Below, one piece after another: positions 26,601 through 39,637 of a stretch of DNA of 64,000 bases (within the stretch, counting starts at the first letter, position 1; each line of letters begins with the position of its first letter). The DNA comes from Hirundichthys speculiger (lineage: Eukaryota > Chordata > Actinopteri > Beloniformes > Exocoetidae). The notes beneath the pieces were generated by a model. That model saw nothing but the letters and a program-made list of their open reading frames with translations. It did not search any database and was not told the DNA's origin. Where the stretch lies: the NCBI GenBank assembly GCA_018398805.1, contig JAGFBZ010000855.1, positions 186,001 through 250,000 of the forward strand, given 5' to 3'. A program made the position numbers and the translations under genes.

Positions 26601-29600
26601 AGAACTGAGTCTCTGTGAGTATCACTACTTTACCTTCATCAGGGTCTTGTCTGACTCCAGCTTGTTGAGTTGCTCATCAATGTTCTGAACACGACCCTCC
26701 AGTCTTTCTTGCTGCCTCATTAGCATGACCTGTGGAAAGATTGCATAGGCGAGATGGATTAGACCACCTGATACGCTTAAACTTAGACAAAATATACACA
26801 TACAATTAAACGTTCCTAAAACTAGGGCCTCTGGTGTGAGCTCAGAGAACCTAGCTGACTTCCTAGACTTCCTCCACAACCCTGATTAGACAGAGGAAAC
26901 AACAGCTGCCACTGACAAACATGTGCAATTATCCATTAGAAACACAACGCTAAAAGCAAACACAAGTGTACCAATCTATTTCTGACTGCTTTCAAGTTAG
27001 TCAGAGACCATGCAACATAAGCGTGGTCCATTATTGGAATTAGCCTGCCCACTCTGCGGGCTCATTCAAAGAGCTAAAACAGCCAAAGAACAGTAAAAGA
27101 GCCAGCAAAACATATATGCATCTCTATTTAAAGGAGGAGATGGATATCGGTGTGCAGTTACACACTGAAAGCCAACTATGAACAGAGGAAGGGCAGGTAT
27201 GCCTTTTAATGAACTGTTTCTGCATGGGAAAGCCACCATGCCTGAATAAGAGAATCCCTGCTGTCATGGCAACAAAGCCTTGTGTATGTATTTATATCAG
27301 AGCTACTGTGCATGTGAGGGAGCAAAAAGTGGGGGTGTTTCATTGCCCCTCTCTGCTTTCTCATTTTACCACATGCGTTGTTCTCCATTGTTTACTCTGG
27401 CCTCTGTGCCATTGACAGATTGTCATGTCTGTGCGCACACCATCAGGGTTTACACTTTCCCTTCCCAAAACCCATGCATCAGACAAAGGGGATTCGGAGC
27501 AAAGGTGGTGCTTGTACATGCCAAGAACGGACAGAGAGAAAATGAGAAAGACATAGAAAAAGAGTGAAAGCAAAGGAAAAACCCTATGAAACAAAAAGAG
27601 ATAGAGAGAATGAGGACATTCCTGCAGCCTCTCAGGGGAGTTTAAGGGTTGCTACATTGAGGTATCTCAGCAACAGGACTCTTCAGCTGCTTACAACACT
27701 CATGTTGTAAGCAGCCGTTGATATCTTATACCACTTCACAGTTAACAGAGCCAACAGTCCAACTGGTTTCTTAATCAAAACAGCAAAAAAGACTAGAATG
27801 TACCACTACCTACGATTTTCCTTGTTGTATCCTATTCATTTTACTGATGACAGGTGACTTGATTATTTTTTAACCATCTTCTATGCTCTAAAATAAGTAT
27901 AAATTTGATTATTTTCCTTTTTTTTTGGGGGGGGGGTTATTGGTTGAATTGAATTGAACTGAACTGAATTCAAGTGAAGTGGATGTGAGGAAAACACACA
28001 TTTACATCAATTTCTTAAGCAAGACCATTTTTCATTTCCAATCTCTACACTTTCAAAGTAATACCAGAAGAAAGGACTTCAGTGTATGCACTGTGAAAAT
28101 GCAACCCTTTTATAAGTACAACAGCTTGTAAAAGCTCTTTGTAGCAGTTCCAAGTCTTTTAAAAATTCTTGCCTGTAGGGTTTTCGTCCGTTCTTCCTGC
28201 AAAAAGACCTCTAAATCTGAGATTCCCGGACCTTCTTGTTTGCTCTGCTCTTTTGAGCTCAAGTAACAGGCTTTCAGTGAATTTCAGGTTGGTGGATTTT
28301 GGGGGCAAAAACAAAATCTTCAAGTGCCAACTCTGGGGGCAGTCCGTTGTGGATTTTGAGCTGTGTTTTGGGTTAATTATTCTACTGTAGAAACTATCTT
28401 GATGTCTCAGTCTGTAACTTACTATCATTTAATTAAATCCATTCTTCATTTTATTGGTGAAATGTTCCATGCTCCTCTGGCTTTGACACAGCCCCAAAGC
28501 ATGCCAGGTCCACTACTGTGCTTGAAAATTGGTGAGGTTTTCCTTTCATAAAGCTTCATAAAGCACAGCTTAAAGTACTAAGAAAAAATATTGCATTTCA
28601 AATGAATTGAAAAAGCTGCAGTGCCTCGCTACTTTTTTGTGATTTTTAAACATATTTTAAACACATTATTGAGGCTCGGGGGGCTGCAGGCTCCAGTTCG
28701 CGGATTTTGATTTTCGCAGGGGGGGGCGCCGGTCCCCATTAACCATGAAAAATAAGGGATCACTGTACACTGAATGTGACAAAGTGTTCTGAAGTAGAAT
28801 TTGTGCAGAATCACTTACCCTACCTTTAAGGCACACACTTAACTAGCATGGGCACAACATGTGGAACAGAGGAGCTGGGCTGAGTGAGAAAGTTATTTAT
28901 CATAAAAGGTACTTAAATATATCTATGAATTAAATAAATGCACAACAACCAGCACGTGGTGAGGTGTCAGTGTAGGTAATGAAATTTCAGAAGAAAAAAA
29001 AAATGCATAATTGATACACTTTACACATTAGCATTAGCAACCTTCTTTTACCCTCATGTTTCATTTTATGCATGTGTGCAAAAACAATAAAAGTAATCAG
29101 ATCAAAGTGGTTCTATGTGTTAAGTACCCTCCATAGCCCGCTTGCATTCACCCTACAACAATTCCACTACTTCTTTATTATTATTTTTTACTTTTTCTGT
29201 GCTCTCCTCTCTCTGTCCTACATCCTCTTTCTGTCCTCCATCTTCTCTCTGTCCTACATCCTCTCTCTGTCCTGTCTCCCCTCTTTTTCTTTCTCTACCC
29301 GGCTGGCCTTCGGCAGGAAGGTCCCCCCATATGAGCCAGGTCCTGCTCAAGGTTTCTTCCTCTTAAAGTGGAGTTTTTCCTTGCCAGTGTTTGGTATAAA
29401 GGTTTTTTTTTCTCCCTACGTGGAAGTTTTTTACCTGCCATTATCATTGATTGGATTTAATGATATAATCTTAGTTGATGATATTTGCTCGGGGGTCATG
29501 CTCTGGGTCTCTGTAAAGCGCCTAGAGACAATTGTCATTGTAACAGACGCTATATAAATAAAATTGAATTGAATTGAATTGAATTGAAGTCAATATAAAC

Positions 29601-32600
29601 TCTAACAACATCATATAATTCTTTTTCACTGTGCCATGACTTATTTAATAAAAATGAAGATGAGAAAAGAAAATCATGTGGGCAATAAGTTGCAGCCAGG
29701 TGCAGCTAATCATCAGCCCTTGGTTAACTGATCAGCACCTTGTACGCAGATGTCTATAAAAGCAAACGTTTCAATAGTTTCTTTGTTCTGTAGCATTTAG
29801 AAGTGTGTTAACATGATATAAAGACAGAAAGACATAAGCAATGGTCATAAATAAGCAATAGGGGACCCCTGAATACCGTGAAAATGATATCCATTGGGTG
29901 GCAGCATTAAACGTAACCAGTCATTACTGCCGCATTTGGGGCTTTTGCGAGATATGTAAACTTCTGGTTTTGAAAGCGACTATGGGAACTTCCACTGATT
30001 GGGAAAGGGTTGATTAGGTGCAGGGGTAAGGACAACACAGGAAGGGAATATCGACATGCTGAACCGCACAAGAAATACCAGGCTATGTTCCCATCAATTC
30101 TTCAAGGAAACAGACTAACATTGACTGCGAGACAAGTGGTGATCCTGTCTGCTTTGCCTGGAATAACTGGAGGAAGCCAAAGCAGAGAGAGGTGCGTATC
30201 AACAAAGCCACTGGATGAATGTGAGTTCTGCCCCCTTTCACATCATATTTCGCGGTACTCGTGTTGCCCCAGTTGTTGCTGCACATGAATCTGGAAACAC
30301 TTATGAAGCCATTTCCAGACAATTTGGAGTTCAGCGTTGCTGAGAAAGATTATTCACAAATGGAAACCATTCAATCAAGACAGTTTCTAGTATTCCCATG
30401 AGTGGACATCCCAGCACATTTTCCCAAAACTTAGACCATGAATGCTCGTCTGACCTTGAAAGACACCAGAGAGTTCTGAAGGTCTGAGGCCATCAGTCAA
30501 AACTTGGTTGAAACTAAGGTCATGCAAGAGGACAATAATCAAAAGCACAACAGCAAATCTACATCAGAATGGCTGAAAAAGAAAAGAACCAAGATTTTGG
30601 AATAGCCAAGTCAAAGTCCAGACTGTTGTAGGACCGTAAGAGAGCTCTGCATAAGGGAATACCTCAAGCCCTCACTGAATGGAAGCAATGTTATATAGTT
30701 ACATAGATTGGGACAAAGTTCCTCCTCAGTGATGATGAGGACTGATGAGGTCACACAGGAAAGTACTATTTCAAGTTATTGCTGCTAAAAGTGGATCACA
30801 AACTATCGAATCACGGATGTACTTAGTATTGCCCACGTGGTTTTATCTCTCTTGTTTCATCTTCGTTATAATTGCACAGTGAAATGTTGTACTGTATGTT
30901 GTTGTTTGACTGACGTTATATGATCAGATGTTTACATGAAACTGGAAGTCAGCTCATGAGGATTCATGGAAGTTGATGCCCTCACATTGGTACTGCTGGC
31001 AATAACATTACCTGCCCATAAAGAAGGGGAGCCCTGCCTTCAGAGGCCAGGTGCCACATTTTGACATCTTCTGACAAGGTACTGGGCCATTTATGCTAAA
31101 AATCAACAAAGTGCTCATAAAAGATCCCACACCTGTACCACATCTCCACATTACAGCCTGTTTACAGAAGAGGCCGTTCCAGCCAAACATTCCTCTTCAA
31201 ACAATCTGATAACACCTGCAACAACTGACTCTGCCCCGCAAACCCGCATGGTACCACAACTTTGTGCATTCATCATTGTTACCTTGCAGCAGAGCACAAA
31301 AGCTCTGTTTATTTATTCAACGCAAAAGCTAGGACAAAAGAATGTTTTATTGAGCATATCATTAATAGTGACTTATTTCATTTTTTTTCTTGGTGCCTCT
31401 GCTTATCAGCTGTCTTTTCTCTCATTTTGTTACATTCCTCCAATTTATTTACTCCTTGTATGTTTGAAATGGCATAAGGGGAGCAGGGGCAGCACAGCAG
31501 CATGAAAGCCTACCTTTATAAAGCTTAAACCCACCAATGATCACTTTCCGAGCTGTCCTATTTAGGCACCCATACACCCGCAGGTTGCCAGGAAGCTCAT
31601 GTTTAAATGAGGAGCCTCAGGCTCAATGAACAGAGAGCCTCTTTCACAATCACTTGACAACTATTCCCCACTTCTGATGTCAATGGACTGCCCTCAGCAT
31701 TCTGGGGATCTGACTCACTCCAGCCCAGATAGGAGAAAATGCAAACAGCAGAGCCTCCGTGAGCGACGGTTTCCTGCTGAGGTGCCTGAGAAAACCAAGG
31801 TGAGGTTGTGTGGGAGGGCTCCTCCCACGCTTGTCCCAGGAACGACATTACTATTATATTACTCTTCCTTTCTCATGTTAAAATTACCATTGAGTCTGCG
31901 AAGACTACAGAAAAATTCTCCTCTGAGAGCCAAAGATAACCAAAGATATGAACATGCTGGAGCTACGAGGGTTTTTCTCTCTTTGTTTATCCCAAAAGCA
32001 ACAAGAGTGCAGCCAGGGGAATTTAAAATGCTTTTACTAAAATAGACTGCAGCTCTGTCAAGGAGAAAGACCTCTCAGTAAGTGAGGATGAGAAGCCACT
32101 CTGATCTCAAATTACTTTTGCAAATGACAAGAAGCCCAACTTTTTTGGCTACTGTATTAACTAGAGGGTACTGTGGGTGTGAGGGCACAATCTGAGAAGA
32201 ACCAGGACCGCTTCTGCCCTGCAAATATACAGTTGTGAAAGAACAGAAGCATGGGTGGGTGTGTGCGGATGAGTGTGTAGAGAGCAGCTGTGGAAAGGGC
32301 TGAACAGACATCTTTTGTCCCAATAATAGCTCTGAAGCCAGGGAAACAGTTTGCACTAAAGACTGACTGATTTTAGAAATTTGTGATCTGCCCTGAAAAT
32401 GTGCCTGTACACTTTTACCAAAATGTAACGAGGCAGCAGCACCCCTTCACAGTTTTGACACCTTTCCACTTGCGTTAAAAATGTGAAACTAGACCAAACT
32501 GAAATCAATCACAGAGCAAAGGAAAATACACAATCTGGCCATAGAATGCTGTCCTCTATACATTGTGAGGTCGATCCTGCCAAGACAGATCATCAATCAC

Positions 32601-33750
32601 TTGCTTCCAGTTTCTTGCCGGACAACCACACTTTCTCCTCCCAAACTTTCCCCCAAAATGAGCTCCCAACGCCGGGGAGTCTTTGAAATACTTTTCAGCC
32701 CCCAGTGTGCGTTTCCTCTCGATCGCGGTACCTAACACAAGCACACTAGATGAGGATCCGCCCCCACGCACAGGGGTCACCACTTCCGGTGGGTGCAGGC
32801 TGCATCACAGCACTCACCCGGGGGCACAGCACGGCTAATGGAAAGGCGTGGCCATCTCCAGTGGGCGGTATGATCAAGGTTAAAAGCTGTTTGCGACGTA
32901 TGTCTGTTTGTATGCACATGTGTGTGTGTGTGTGTGTGTGTGTGCTTTTGTCATCTACCCAGAGGGATGACTTTCACCTGTCCAGTCCTTTCACATCAAA
33001 CAAGATTAACAGAGGAGGCAAAGAGAGAACGTCTTTATAGACTAGTGAAGTGAAAGAAATCTTTGCCGCTTTGAAATTCAGAGAAGTAACCACGGAGTGT
33101 GTGCATCTATCAAATCTTTTCACTGTCATCTTTCTTCTGGGTGAGTTCGGCGTGCACGTGAAAGGCGGTGATTTGCCTACCTGCATTTGCACGCGTTGTG
33201 TATCTACATCGCACACGGTGTGCCTTTGGTTAGTGCAGTGGGAAATGCAGCAGAACGGACATAGAGCCACCTGCTCCTCCTCGCAGTGGAGCAGCCTGTA
33301 CTCCTCATGACTGGGACAGGTCCAGGCGCTCAGCTCCTCGGCATCCACCAGCAGGTGTCCTGGTGCCGCGCACGGCTGCTGTAGGTGCGTCTGGATGTGG
33401 GTTTGGCAGCAGGGCTCCTTGCAGCGCAGACACACTTTCCTCACGGGCAGAGGGGGGCCCCGTCTGCAGAGGACACAGTGCAGCACGGCGGGGACTTTCT
33501 CAGTGTTCAAAGCATTAAATCGCTTCACTATGTTGGCAAGTTTGAAGTTCTTCTCCAGTGTGGGCTTCTGGTCATAGTCGTGGTTGCACTCTGGACAGCG
33601 GACCCCCGCGCTGTCTTTGGCCCAAGCCTCAGAGATGCAGCCTTTACAGAAGTTGTGCTTGCACGGCAGCTGGATCGGCTCATCAAAAACATTCAGACAA
33701 ATGGGACACAGGAGCTCCTCTTCAAAGCAGTTTTTCCAGCTCACATCCAT
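23687..33750 (-). CDS. trim8: TRIM8 RING-type E3 ubiquitin ligase, six coding exons, one-base frame break in exon 5
   Basis: TRIM8 is a RING/B-box/coiled-coil E3 ligase that modulates cytokine and NF-kB signalling in mammals. Exons in transcript order: 33750-33181, 26729-26634, 26178-25945, 25717-25686, 24594-24480, 24345-23687. Exon 1 (190 codons) holds the RING (CPIC at residues 15-18, CKHNFCKGC, CPEC) and two B-boxes (LHCVLC..., WTCPSHEEYRLLHC...). Exons 2 and 3 (96 and 234 nt, the same sizes as human) are the coiled coil. Exon 6 is the Ser/Pro-rich tail ending YGLYGQSSTKHYGTK; human ends YGQPSTKHYVTS. Exon 5 is 115 nt against 116 expected from human, and the frame breaks near 24561: as read, translation stops in exon 5 after about 347 residues, while exon 6 stays open and conserved. 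The start is ATG at 33750 (MDVSWKN; human MAENWKN). The frame is open upstream only to a splice acceptor at 33783, so a 5' non-coding exon is likely. trim8a and trim8b cannot be separated here. Confidence 0.93.
28670..28770. mobile_element. Fragment of a mariner-like repeat end
   Basis: The stretch with TTCGCGGATTTTGATTTTCG and AAAATAAGGGATCACTGTAC resembles the terminal region of mariner-like elements found across vertebrates, whose ends carry a 'CGCG...AGGGATCACTGTA' pattern. Only one end is seen, inside trim8 intron 1. Family assignment is from memory of the pattern. Confidence 0.4.
29166..29587 (+). mobile_element. Common fish interspersed repeat (LINE 3'-tail type) ending in (ATTGA)n
   Basis: A pyrimidine-rich TCTCTGTCC/TACATCC minisatellite (29202-29275) is followed by the well-known fish repeat block CCATATGAGCCAGGTCCTGC, TGTAAAGCGCCTAGAGACAA and CGCTATATAAATAAA, then an (ATTGA)n tail at 29561-29587. 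It lies in trim8 intron 1. Tails of short tandem units are typical of L2-type LINEs, but I assign the class only tentatively. A related short (TTGAA)n block sits at 27944-27970. Confidence 0.6.
30010..30640 (+). mobile_element. Heavily decayed Tc1/mariner-like transposase relic in trim8 intron 1
   Basis: Segments resemble a Tc1-type transposase gene in broken frames: a region near 30320-30400 (AATTTGGAGTTCAGCGTTGC, then AAGATTATTCACAAATGGAA) and a 3' block near 30568-30630 where the plus strand reads like the EWLKKKRTKILE(W)...SQSPD motif of such transposases. There are several stops and frame changes, and no clear inverted ends were located. Confidence 0.45.
32918..32944. repeat. (TG)n microsatellite
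   Basis: Thirteen or so TG units lie in trim8 intron 1, about 240 bases from the donor of coding exon 1. Confidence 0.95.
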
Positions 33751-33783
33751 GACTTGAGTGGAATCCAGACTGATGGCAGACAA

Positions 33784-34560
33784 CTAAAAAGAGCAAGAGA
33801 GAGAATTAGTTTCAGAATAACCTACTGTACGTACATTACCCAAAATGCCACTGGAAGATATGAACCAACAAAAAAAAGGCTGTCTGTCTTCGGGTTAAAC
33901 GCTTATTAGCAGCGAATAACAAAAGAATAATCAAAATGAAGCGAGGAATACCACAGAAGAAGCGGATAGTTAAACTATTGCGATAATAAAACGATTCAAA
34001 ATGAGGTGTTAGTTGAATATGTACTAACAGTCTGACTTGAAAATGAAGAGAACAGGACGGTACATGCTGTGGCGTTTGAAAGCGAGTGACAACTTGCTAC
34101 TGAAAATATGACTCTTGCCTAAAGAAATGTTACTGAGCCACACTGACGTTTTATTTCCACCAAAAAAAAAAAACACTCTCAACGCCTCTCAAAAGACATT
34201 AAATCTACCTCCTGAAACAAACTAAACGTGTTCTTACGGAACAGACGCAACGTTACCAACTATTTATTTCCCATGTCGTCGGCGGACTCCGGTGCACCTC
34301 TATAATACCGTAGAGCCTGTCATCCAGCCCGCTGGGAGATCCGGCTCCTCCGGTCGGACCGCCGACGTCTGTCCGACAGCAATGACAAACGCCGGGATTT
34401 TACGGGATTCCCGGCTGCTTTTTCTCTCTCGCTTGTTTCGGTTTCCCGTCAACTCTCAGTAATAATTTGACGGTAAGCACTGGCGGACGGTGACTCGTAG
34501 GGAAGGAGCGCAGCGCTTCCACACCGACTACTACCCCCCTCCAGTAACGTGACCCGTCAC
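33784..34560 (-). promoter_or_regulatory. trim8: Likely trim8 5'UTR intron and CpG-rich promoter region
   Basis: On the minus strand a good acceptor (pyrimidines then CTTTTTAG) abuts 33783, showing that transcripts enter coding exon 1 from an upstream non-coding exon. The sequence at 34250-34560 is rich in CG dinucleotides compared with its surroundings and is the best candidate for the first exon and promoter. No exact start site can be given. Confidence 0.5.
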
Positions 34561-34868
34561 AGAGTTGATACTCAGACTGGGAGGAGCCCAGAGCAGGAGG
34601 CGAGGCGAAGGGCCACAGCAAACTCTGCCGGACGGACTGCGGAAGACCAGCAGACGTGTGTGTGTGACCTGTCAGCGCGGTTCCATCAGAGGTTCCCAGA
34701 ACCCACGTGAGGCACAGCAAGAGGAGGGGGCAGGGTTCCCAGAGCCTGTGTGTGAGCCCCCAATGAGGTCCAATAAATGAGAAGAAAATGTGCCTGTATT
34801 CAATATACACTTAAAGCAGGTCAACCTTTCCAAATTCTAACCCCTGAGACACTGGGTGATCAATATAT

Positions 34869-35813
34869 TACCGTATTAGCCCGAATATAGGACGATATTT
34901 TATTCTGGGGGTCGTCTTGACTTTTCAGTTGTCGTTACACACCTGCGCCACTAGATGGAGCCGCACTGAAGTAATCAATAAGAATGGAGCATCACAGTGA
35001 ACACATGGAGCAGATCTGATGTTTATTGAATTGAATTTTTATTTCAAACAAACATGTACATAAAAAAAAAAACCTAAAACAAAAACAGCAAAGAAAAAAA
35101 AAAAATAGTAACATCTTCATGTACACATAGGCTTGAAAAAGGAGTAGGAAGAAGTGCACACTTTTTCCTTTGTTCCTACCCCTTTATAACTCCATTACTA
35201 TATCTACACCATATCCCTATAAATACAGTCCACATAAAACACTACGTAAACACGCCTCTTATAGAAAATACAATATATTATATAAATCTATATAAATATA
35301 CACTATATAAACTACATAAATATCCCTATAAATATGTATATGCTACATACATAAAAATATACAACATATATTACATAACTACAACTATCCCTCCCAACAT
35401 ACAATATATACCACATAAATATTCATATAAATATCTAAACATATCTTTAGCAAGTATAATATACCTTTTTCCCCTATTTTATTTATTTATCACACTTATT
35501 TATCACATTATTAACATAATAAACAACAGTTTATTAAATACTACTATACCTTGATCTTCAAAAACATGGAAACCTGACACATACCTGCACTTTAAATATG
35601 GTACCATACGTCCTAAAAAGATATAATCATTAAAATGTTTAACAGTACAGCAGAATGTTATCTCTGTGTGAGTTTTTCTACAATGATTGTACAATAAGAA
35701 GTTGTTTGATGAATAATCTTTTGTCTTCCACATATTTTTATTTTCCCCAAATTATATCTGAAAAATAGGGTCGTCTATAATCAGAGTCGCCCTATATTCG
35801 GGCCAATACGGTA
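34869..35813. mobile_element. DNA transposon with 20+ bp terminal inverted repeats and TA target site
   Basis: The left end TACCGTATTAGCCCGAATAT (34869-34888) and right end (35794-35813) are inverted copies with a single difference in the first 20 bases, and the match extends to GGRCGA-like bases inside. TA on both outer edges fits a TA target duplication as made by Tc1/mariner/pogo-type elements. No transposase is present. The interior (35029-35220) holds another common fish repeat with AGGCTTGAAAAAGGAGTAGG. The element lies between trim8 and sufu, so it does not touch coding sequence. Confidence 0.85.
35029..35220. repeat. Interspersed repeat nested inside the 34869-35813 transposon
   Basis: GAATTGAATTTTTATTTCAA leads, through A-rich sequence, to CATAGGCTTGAAAAAGGAGT and CTACCCCTTTATAACT. 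This block is familiar from many fish genomes as a repeat tail. The sequence on its right, up to about 35470, is an AT-rich run of TATAAATA-like units. Confidence 0.5.
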
Positions 35814-36627
35814 GTTAGTTTCAACTAGCTTAAAATAATTTTGTTTCTGTAATGAGTTAAATAAAGCTCTTAAAAGTACATTTTGTCACAGCAGCCCTTT
35901 AATGTATTTCAAATACAGAGCAATATGGCATCACAGTGGTGTAGATATTTATACAAACTTGATGTAATTTACTTTGAGAATTAAATAACATTAAACCCAC
36001 TACTCTGTGAACATTTATTCCTTTTAACTTAGCTGGTAATTTAACATTAAAAAGTCAGACTACTTTACCTTCCTTTATAGATAGCAGTTTATAGAAAATA
36101 GATTTTAAATTAAATTGTGCAAACGTAGTCTAGAATTCTCCTCTACTGAAGAAGTAAGCAAACCCAATCTACCTTCCCTTTACTTACTTCACTGCTTGTT
36201 CAGATGCAGTGCAGCTACTTGACACTGTATCGTCCCCTCCAGTGGTGGTCCTGGTGCCAGAACCCCTGTCAACCCAGCTTGATGGAGTCTGTTGTTTCAC
36301 CACTGATGGACCAACCAGTACCGCAACAGTGCTTGAATAAAACAGTGTACAGCAATCCATCATTCAGTGTTTGATATTTGCTTCAGATGTCATTGATTTT
36401 AGCATTTAACACTCCCCCACTTACGACTTTGCTACTGCAGATTCAAATGTGATCCCAAAATAGACGGCCTTAATTCAAAACATCTTTCATAAATTTGCGT
36501 ATAATGTGGATGAAAAGCAGTTGATTAAAAGGCACAAATCCAGACAGCACAGGCAAAAATCCCATTAGTATTTATTAGGAAATTATCAACTCAGATGCAG
36601 AATCTTTGGATGTTTAGTTCCATTATA

Positions 36628-36765
36628 TAGACATCCATCCATCATGATTATCCAGTTCTTCGTACACAGAGCCACAGGGGTCTGCTGGAGCTTTTTCCAG
36701 CTGCCCTCAAGTGAGAGTCCATCCTGGACAGCTTTCCAGTCCACACAGGACCTGCTAAATGTAAT
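36628..36765 (+). repeat. Short interspersed repeat (CATCCATCCATC head)
   Basis: The block begins with CATCCATCCATC and contains GGGGTCTGCTGGAGCTTTTT, CCAGCTG and CATCCTGGACAG. These are the familiar landmarks of a common fish repeat. A second copy lies at 61803-61905. Confidence 0.55.
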
Positions 36766-36944
36766 TACAGGAAGTAGGGACTGTGTTATCAGTGTAGTAA
36801 AAATAAATCCATATACCTACAGCTTCCAAAATATACTATTTATATTACTAATTAATGCAAGCACATAAAATAATCAAGTGTACCTTGACTTATGTTCACA
36901 CACAAAACCTATCATAGAAAGAAGTTAAGCAATACTTCAGAATT

Positions 36945-38161
36945 AGTGATTCAGATTTATTTGTGTAATAGCTACACTCTTTAATGCACTTAGGATTACA
37001 ATCAGCCAGTTCAGTCAAAAGGATAATTACATTACTTAGCAGTCTCAATGCCAAAAGGACAAACGGAAAACAAGGTACAAAATCCTGTTATTTTAAAGGA
37101 CATTTTGTAAAAAAAAAAAAAAAAAAACTGTAGTAAAAGTCAGATCGTCTATATTTTAGACTTAACGTGGAAAGCAACAACAGTTTCAGCTAAAAGCAGT
37201 AAATGCAACAGCCTTGATTCAAAGGGCTGTGACTTGCAGGTAACAATCCAGGAGTCATATGCAGCACTGAGAGCCAACGGAAAATACCCAGTCCTTTGTA
37301 GCTCAAGGCACTCAGAAATCATACTCAGTTTCAAGCAGGTCCCAGTAAGAAAAAGGGGGAGAACTGAAAACAAAAACAAAAACAAACAAAAAAAAAAAAA
37401 CTTGGGTGAGTCGAGGTGGTTACAACAGCAGCATTGGTCAGATACCCAAGAAGTGGCAGTATGTAATTGTAGTTTTTAGCCTGTCAGGTTATGGCTACTG
37501 AACCTTCAAACATTTGAGACACAGATAGTAATAAGAGCAACAAGGCAATTGTTAAAACTTTGGTATGAACACAAATACATAAGAGAAAAATGTCCAGCAT
37601 TTGTAAATACTATACACAATAGCATAACTGAAAAGAACACTGATTTTCTTTTTTAAAAAAAGGTTCAATTTGTGATTTTTTTTGTTCCCTTTCAAAGGCC
37701 ACTGGAATAAATAGCAGTGTTTTGAAGAACTACAGCCCAGTTATTGCATCAGACACTTTGCTGATAACAGGATGCATGTTCACCTGCATTAATGACGTAT
37801 ATATTCTGGGTTTACTGGAGGAATGGAAGCATCCCGTTTGCCCTACAAGGTAGTTCTCACAGATCAACCATCTGGACTGGCCGGTTTGAGACTCATTTGA
37901 TCATCTCAAAAGCACTGGAGCCTCAGAGCGTAAACAGCGGAGCTATTGCATGAACACAGTAACAGTCAGAAATGTTTAGCTGATCCCCAGGATCATCTTT
38001 GGGAGTGATGCAGTCTCTGGCCATCCTCTGTGGTGGTAGCATATCTATGCACCCTGAACCTCAGGGTCTTTGCATGCCCTGGAAGGTCTCGTGGTCATTA
38101 TGGTGCACTCTGTAAGTCTGTATCTGCACATGTTTTTGTTTGCAAATCTAAAGACCGAGTC
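36945..38161 (-). other. sufu: Probable sufu 3'UTR
   Basis: Non-coding sequence follows the sufu stop on the minus strand. The first clear AATAAA on that strand is at 36956-36961, giving a 3'UTR of about 1.2 kb. This is an inference from the signal alone. Confidence 0.4.
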
Positions 38162-39554
38162 TCATTGTAGTGGATTATCAAACACAGAGTCCGGTAGGAC
38201 AGAAATCTTGAGCTTCTTCTCCGGCCAACTGTACTCCTTCGGCAACTTTGTCTAAACAAAGGAAATAGATACAAGGTGAAACACACCAGCAATTTGAAAG
38301 TAAAAGTTAAATTAAAGGGGGTTTTGCTTACTTCCTCACGTGTGTTGAGTTCCTGTAAATCTACAAGCATCTGCTCAACAAACTCCTCAGTCAACAGTAT
38401 CTATGCAGAGAGAGAGCAAAGTCCAGTAAGTACATGGAATATGAAAGCGCTGCACTAAAACTCAGAGTCAGTTTGTTTGTGCATACCTGAAGCCAGGGGC
38501 CGTGGGCTGCATAGGGATGCTCTTCAGTTGCAAAAGCTCCTTCAACTCCCGTAGATACGAAGGTAATAGCAGTATCTCCGTTGATACTTTTGTAAGTGAA
38601 ATGTCTTCCATGAAGTAAACGGCCCCTGCAAAAGATCAAACACAACACTGGATGAACTTCAGTGAGTCTCACATGCAAACTTTTAAGTTTTTATTTAGTT
38701 ATGGTATAAAAAAAAAAAAAAGCATTTATTTTCTCAGTAAAAATTATGAACAACTTTTTAAATGCTACAGTTTATAAATCCAGAATGTTTTTTTCTGATG
38801 ACAGCAGTTTCCCATTTTGTTAAAAAACAAAACAAAAACAAAACATAATTTTTCTTTGTATGTTTCTGTAGATGATTTCAAAGAGCTGATGTGTGAGTAA
38901 ATGAAAACAACCAAAGCAAAACAACTTTATAATAAGGACTAAATATGAATAAATGCATTTCTTCTTTTAGCTATTTGCATCTGGAGCCATCACTGAAGTT
39001 AGAATGACTTTAAAGAAGAAAAAGGAACGGCCAGGGGAGTATTTATAACTTTAAAGTTTTTACTGAAAAGTATTTGTCAGGTTATACCTCTCAAGTAAAG
39101 ATTGTAAAGATAGTAGTAAAGATATATACACACACACATATACATATATATACACATATACATATATATAACACACACACAAAAAAAAAAAAATATATAT
39201 ATATATAGATATAATATATACACACATATACATATATATATATATACACATATACATATATATAAACGTCATCATGTGACTAAAACAGACAGAAAAGAAA
39301 ACACTGAATGCATAAAAGCAGTGTTTTTGGCAGTACAACGCCATAGCTATTGATGTAAAAACTTAAGTGATTTAGGTTATAATCAAGAAAAGCATGGAAA
39401 ATGGTAAGATATCAGCTCTTAAATAAAACTCTTAAGAGCAATCTTTGTGGTTATCGTTATGTTTGTCCAAACAAATGTACCTTTAGTTGTACCAGGCATT
39501 AAAATGAACAAGACACTGAAGAAAACAAGGGTGGGGTCTAATAATTTCTTCTAT

Positions 39555-39637
<83 letters not shown>

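Noticed and set aside
29072..29557. 161-codon plus-strand ORF
   Set aside because: Lies over a pyrimidine-rich minisatellite and a common fish repeat.
33751..33783. Extending trim8 by 11 codons upstream of MDVSWKN
   Set aside because: The upstream initiator would be TTG and it abuts a splice acceptor; the ATG at 33750 matches the human start.
33385..33909. 174-codon plus-strand ORF
   Set aside because: Antisense shadow of trim8 coding exon 1, whose RING and B-box motifs on the minus strand are unambiguous.
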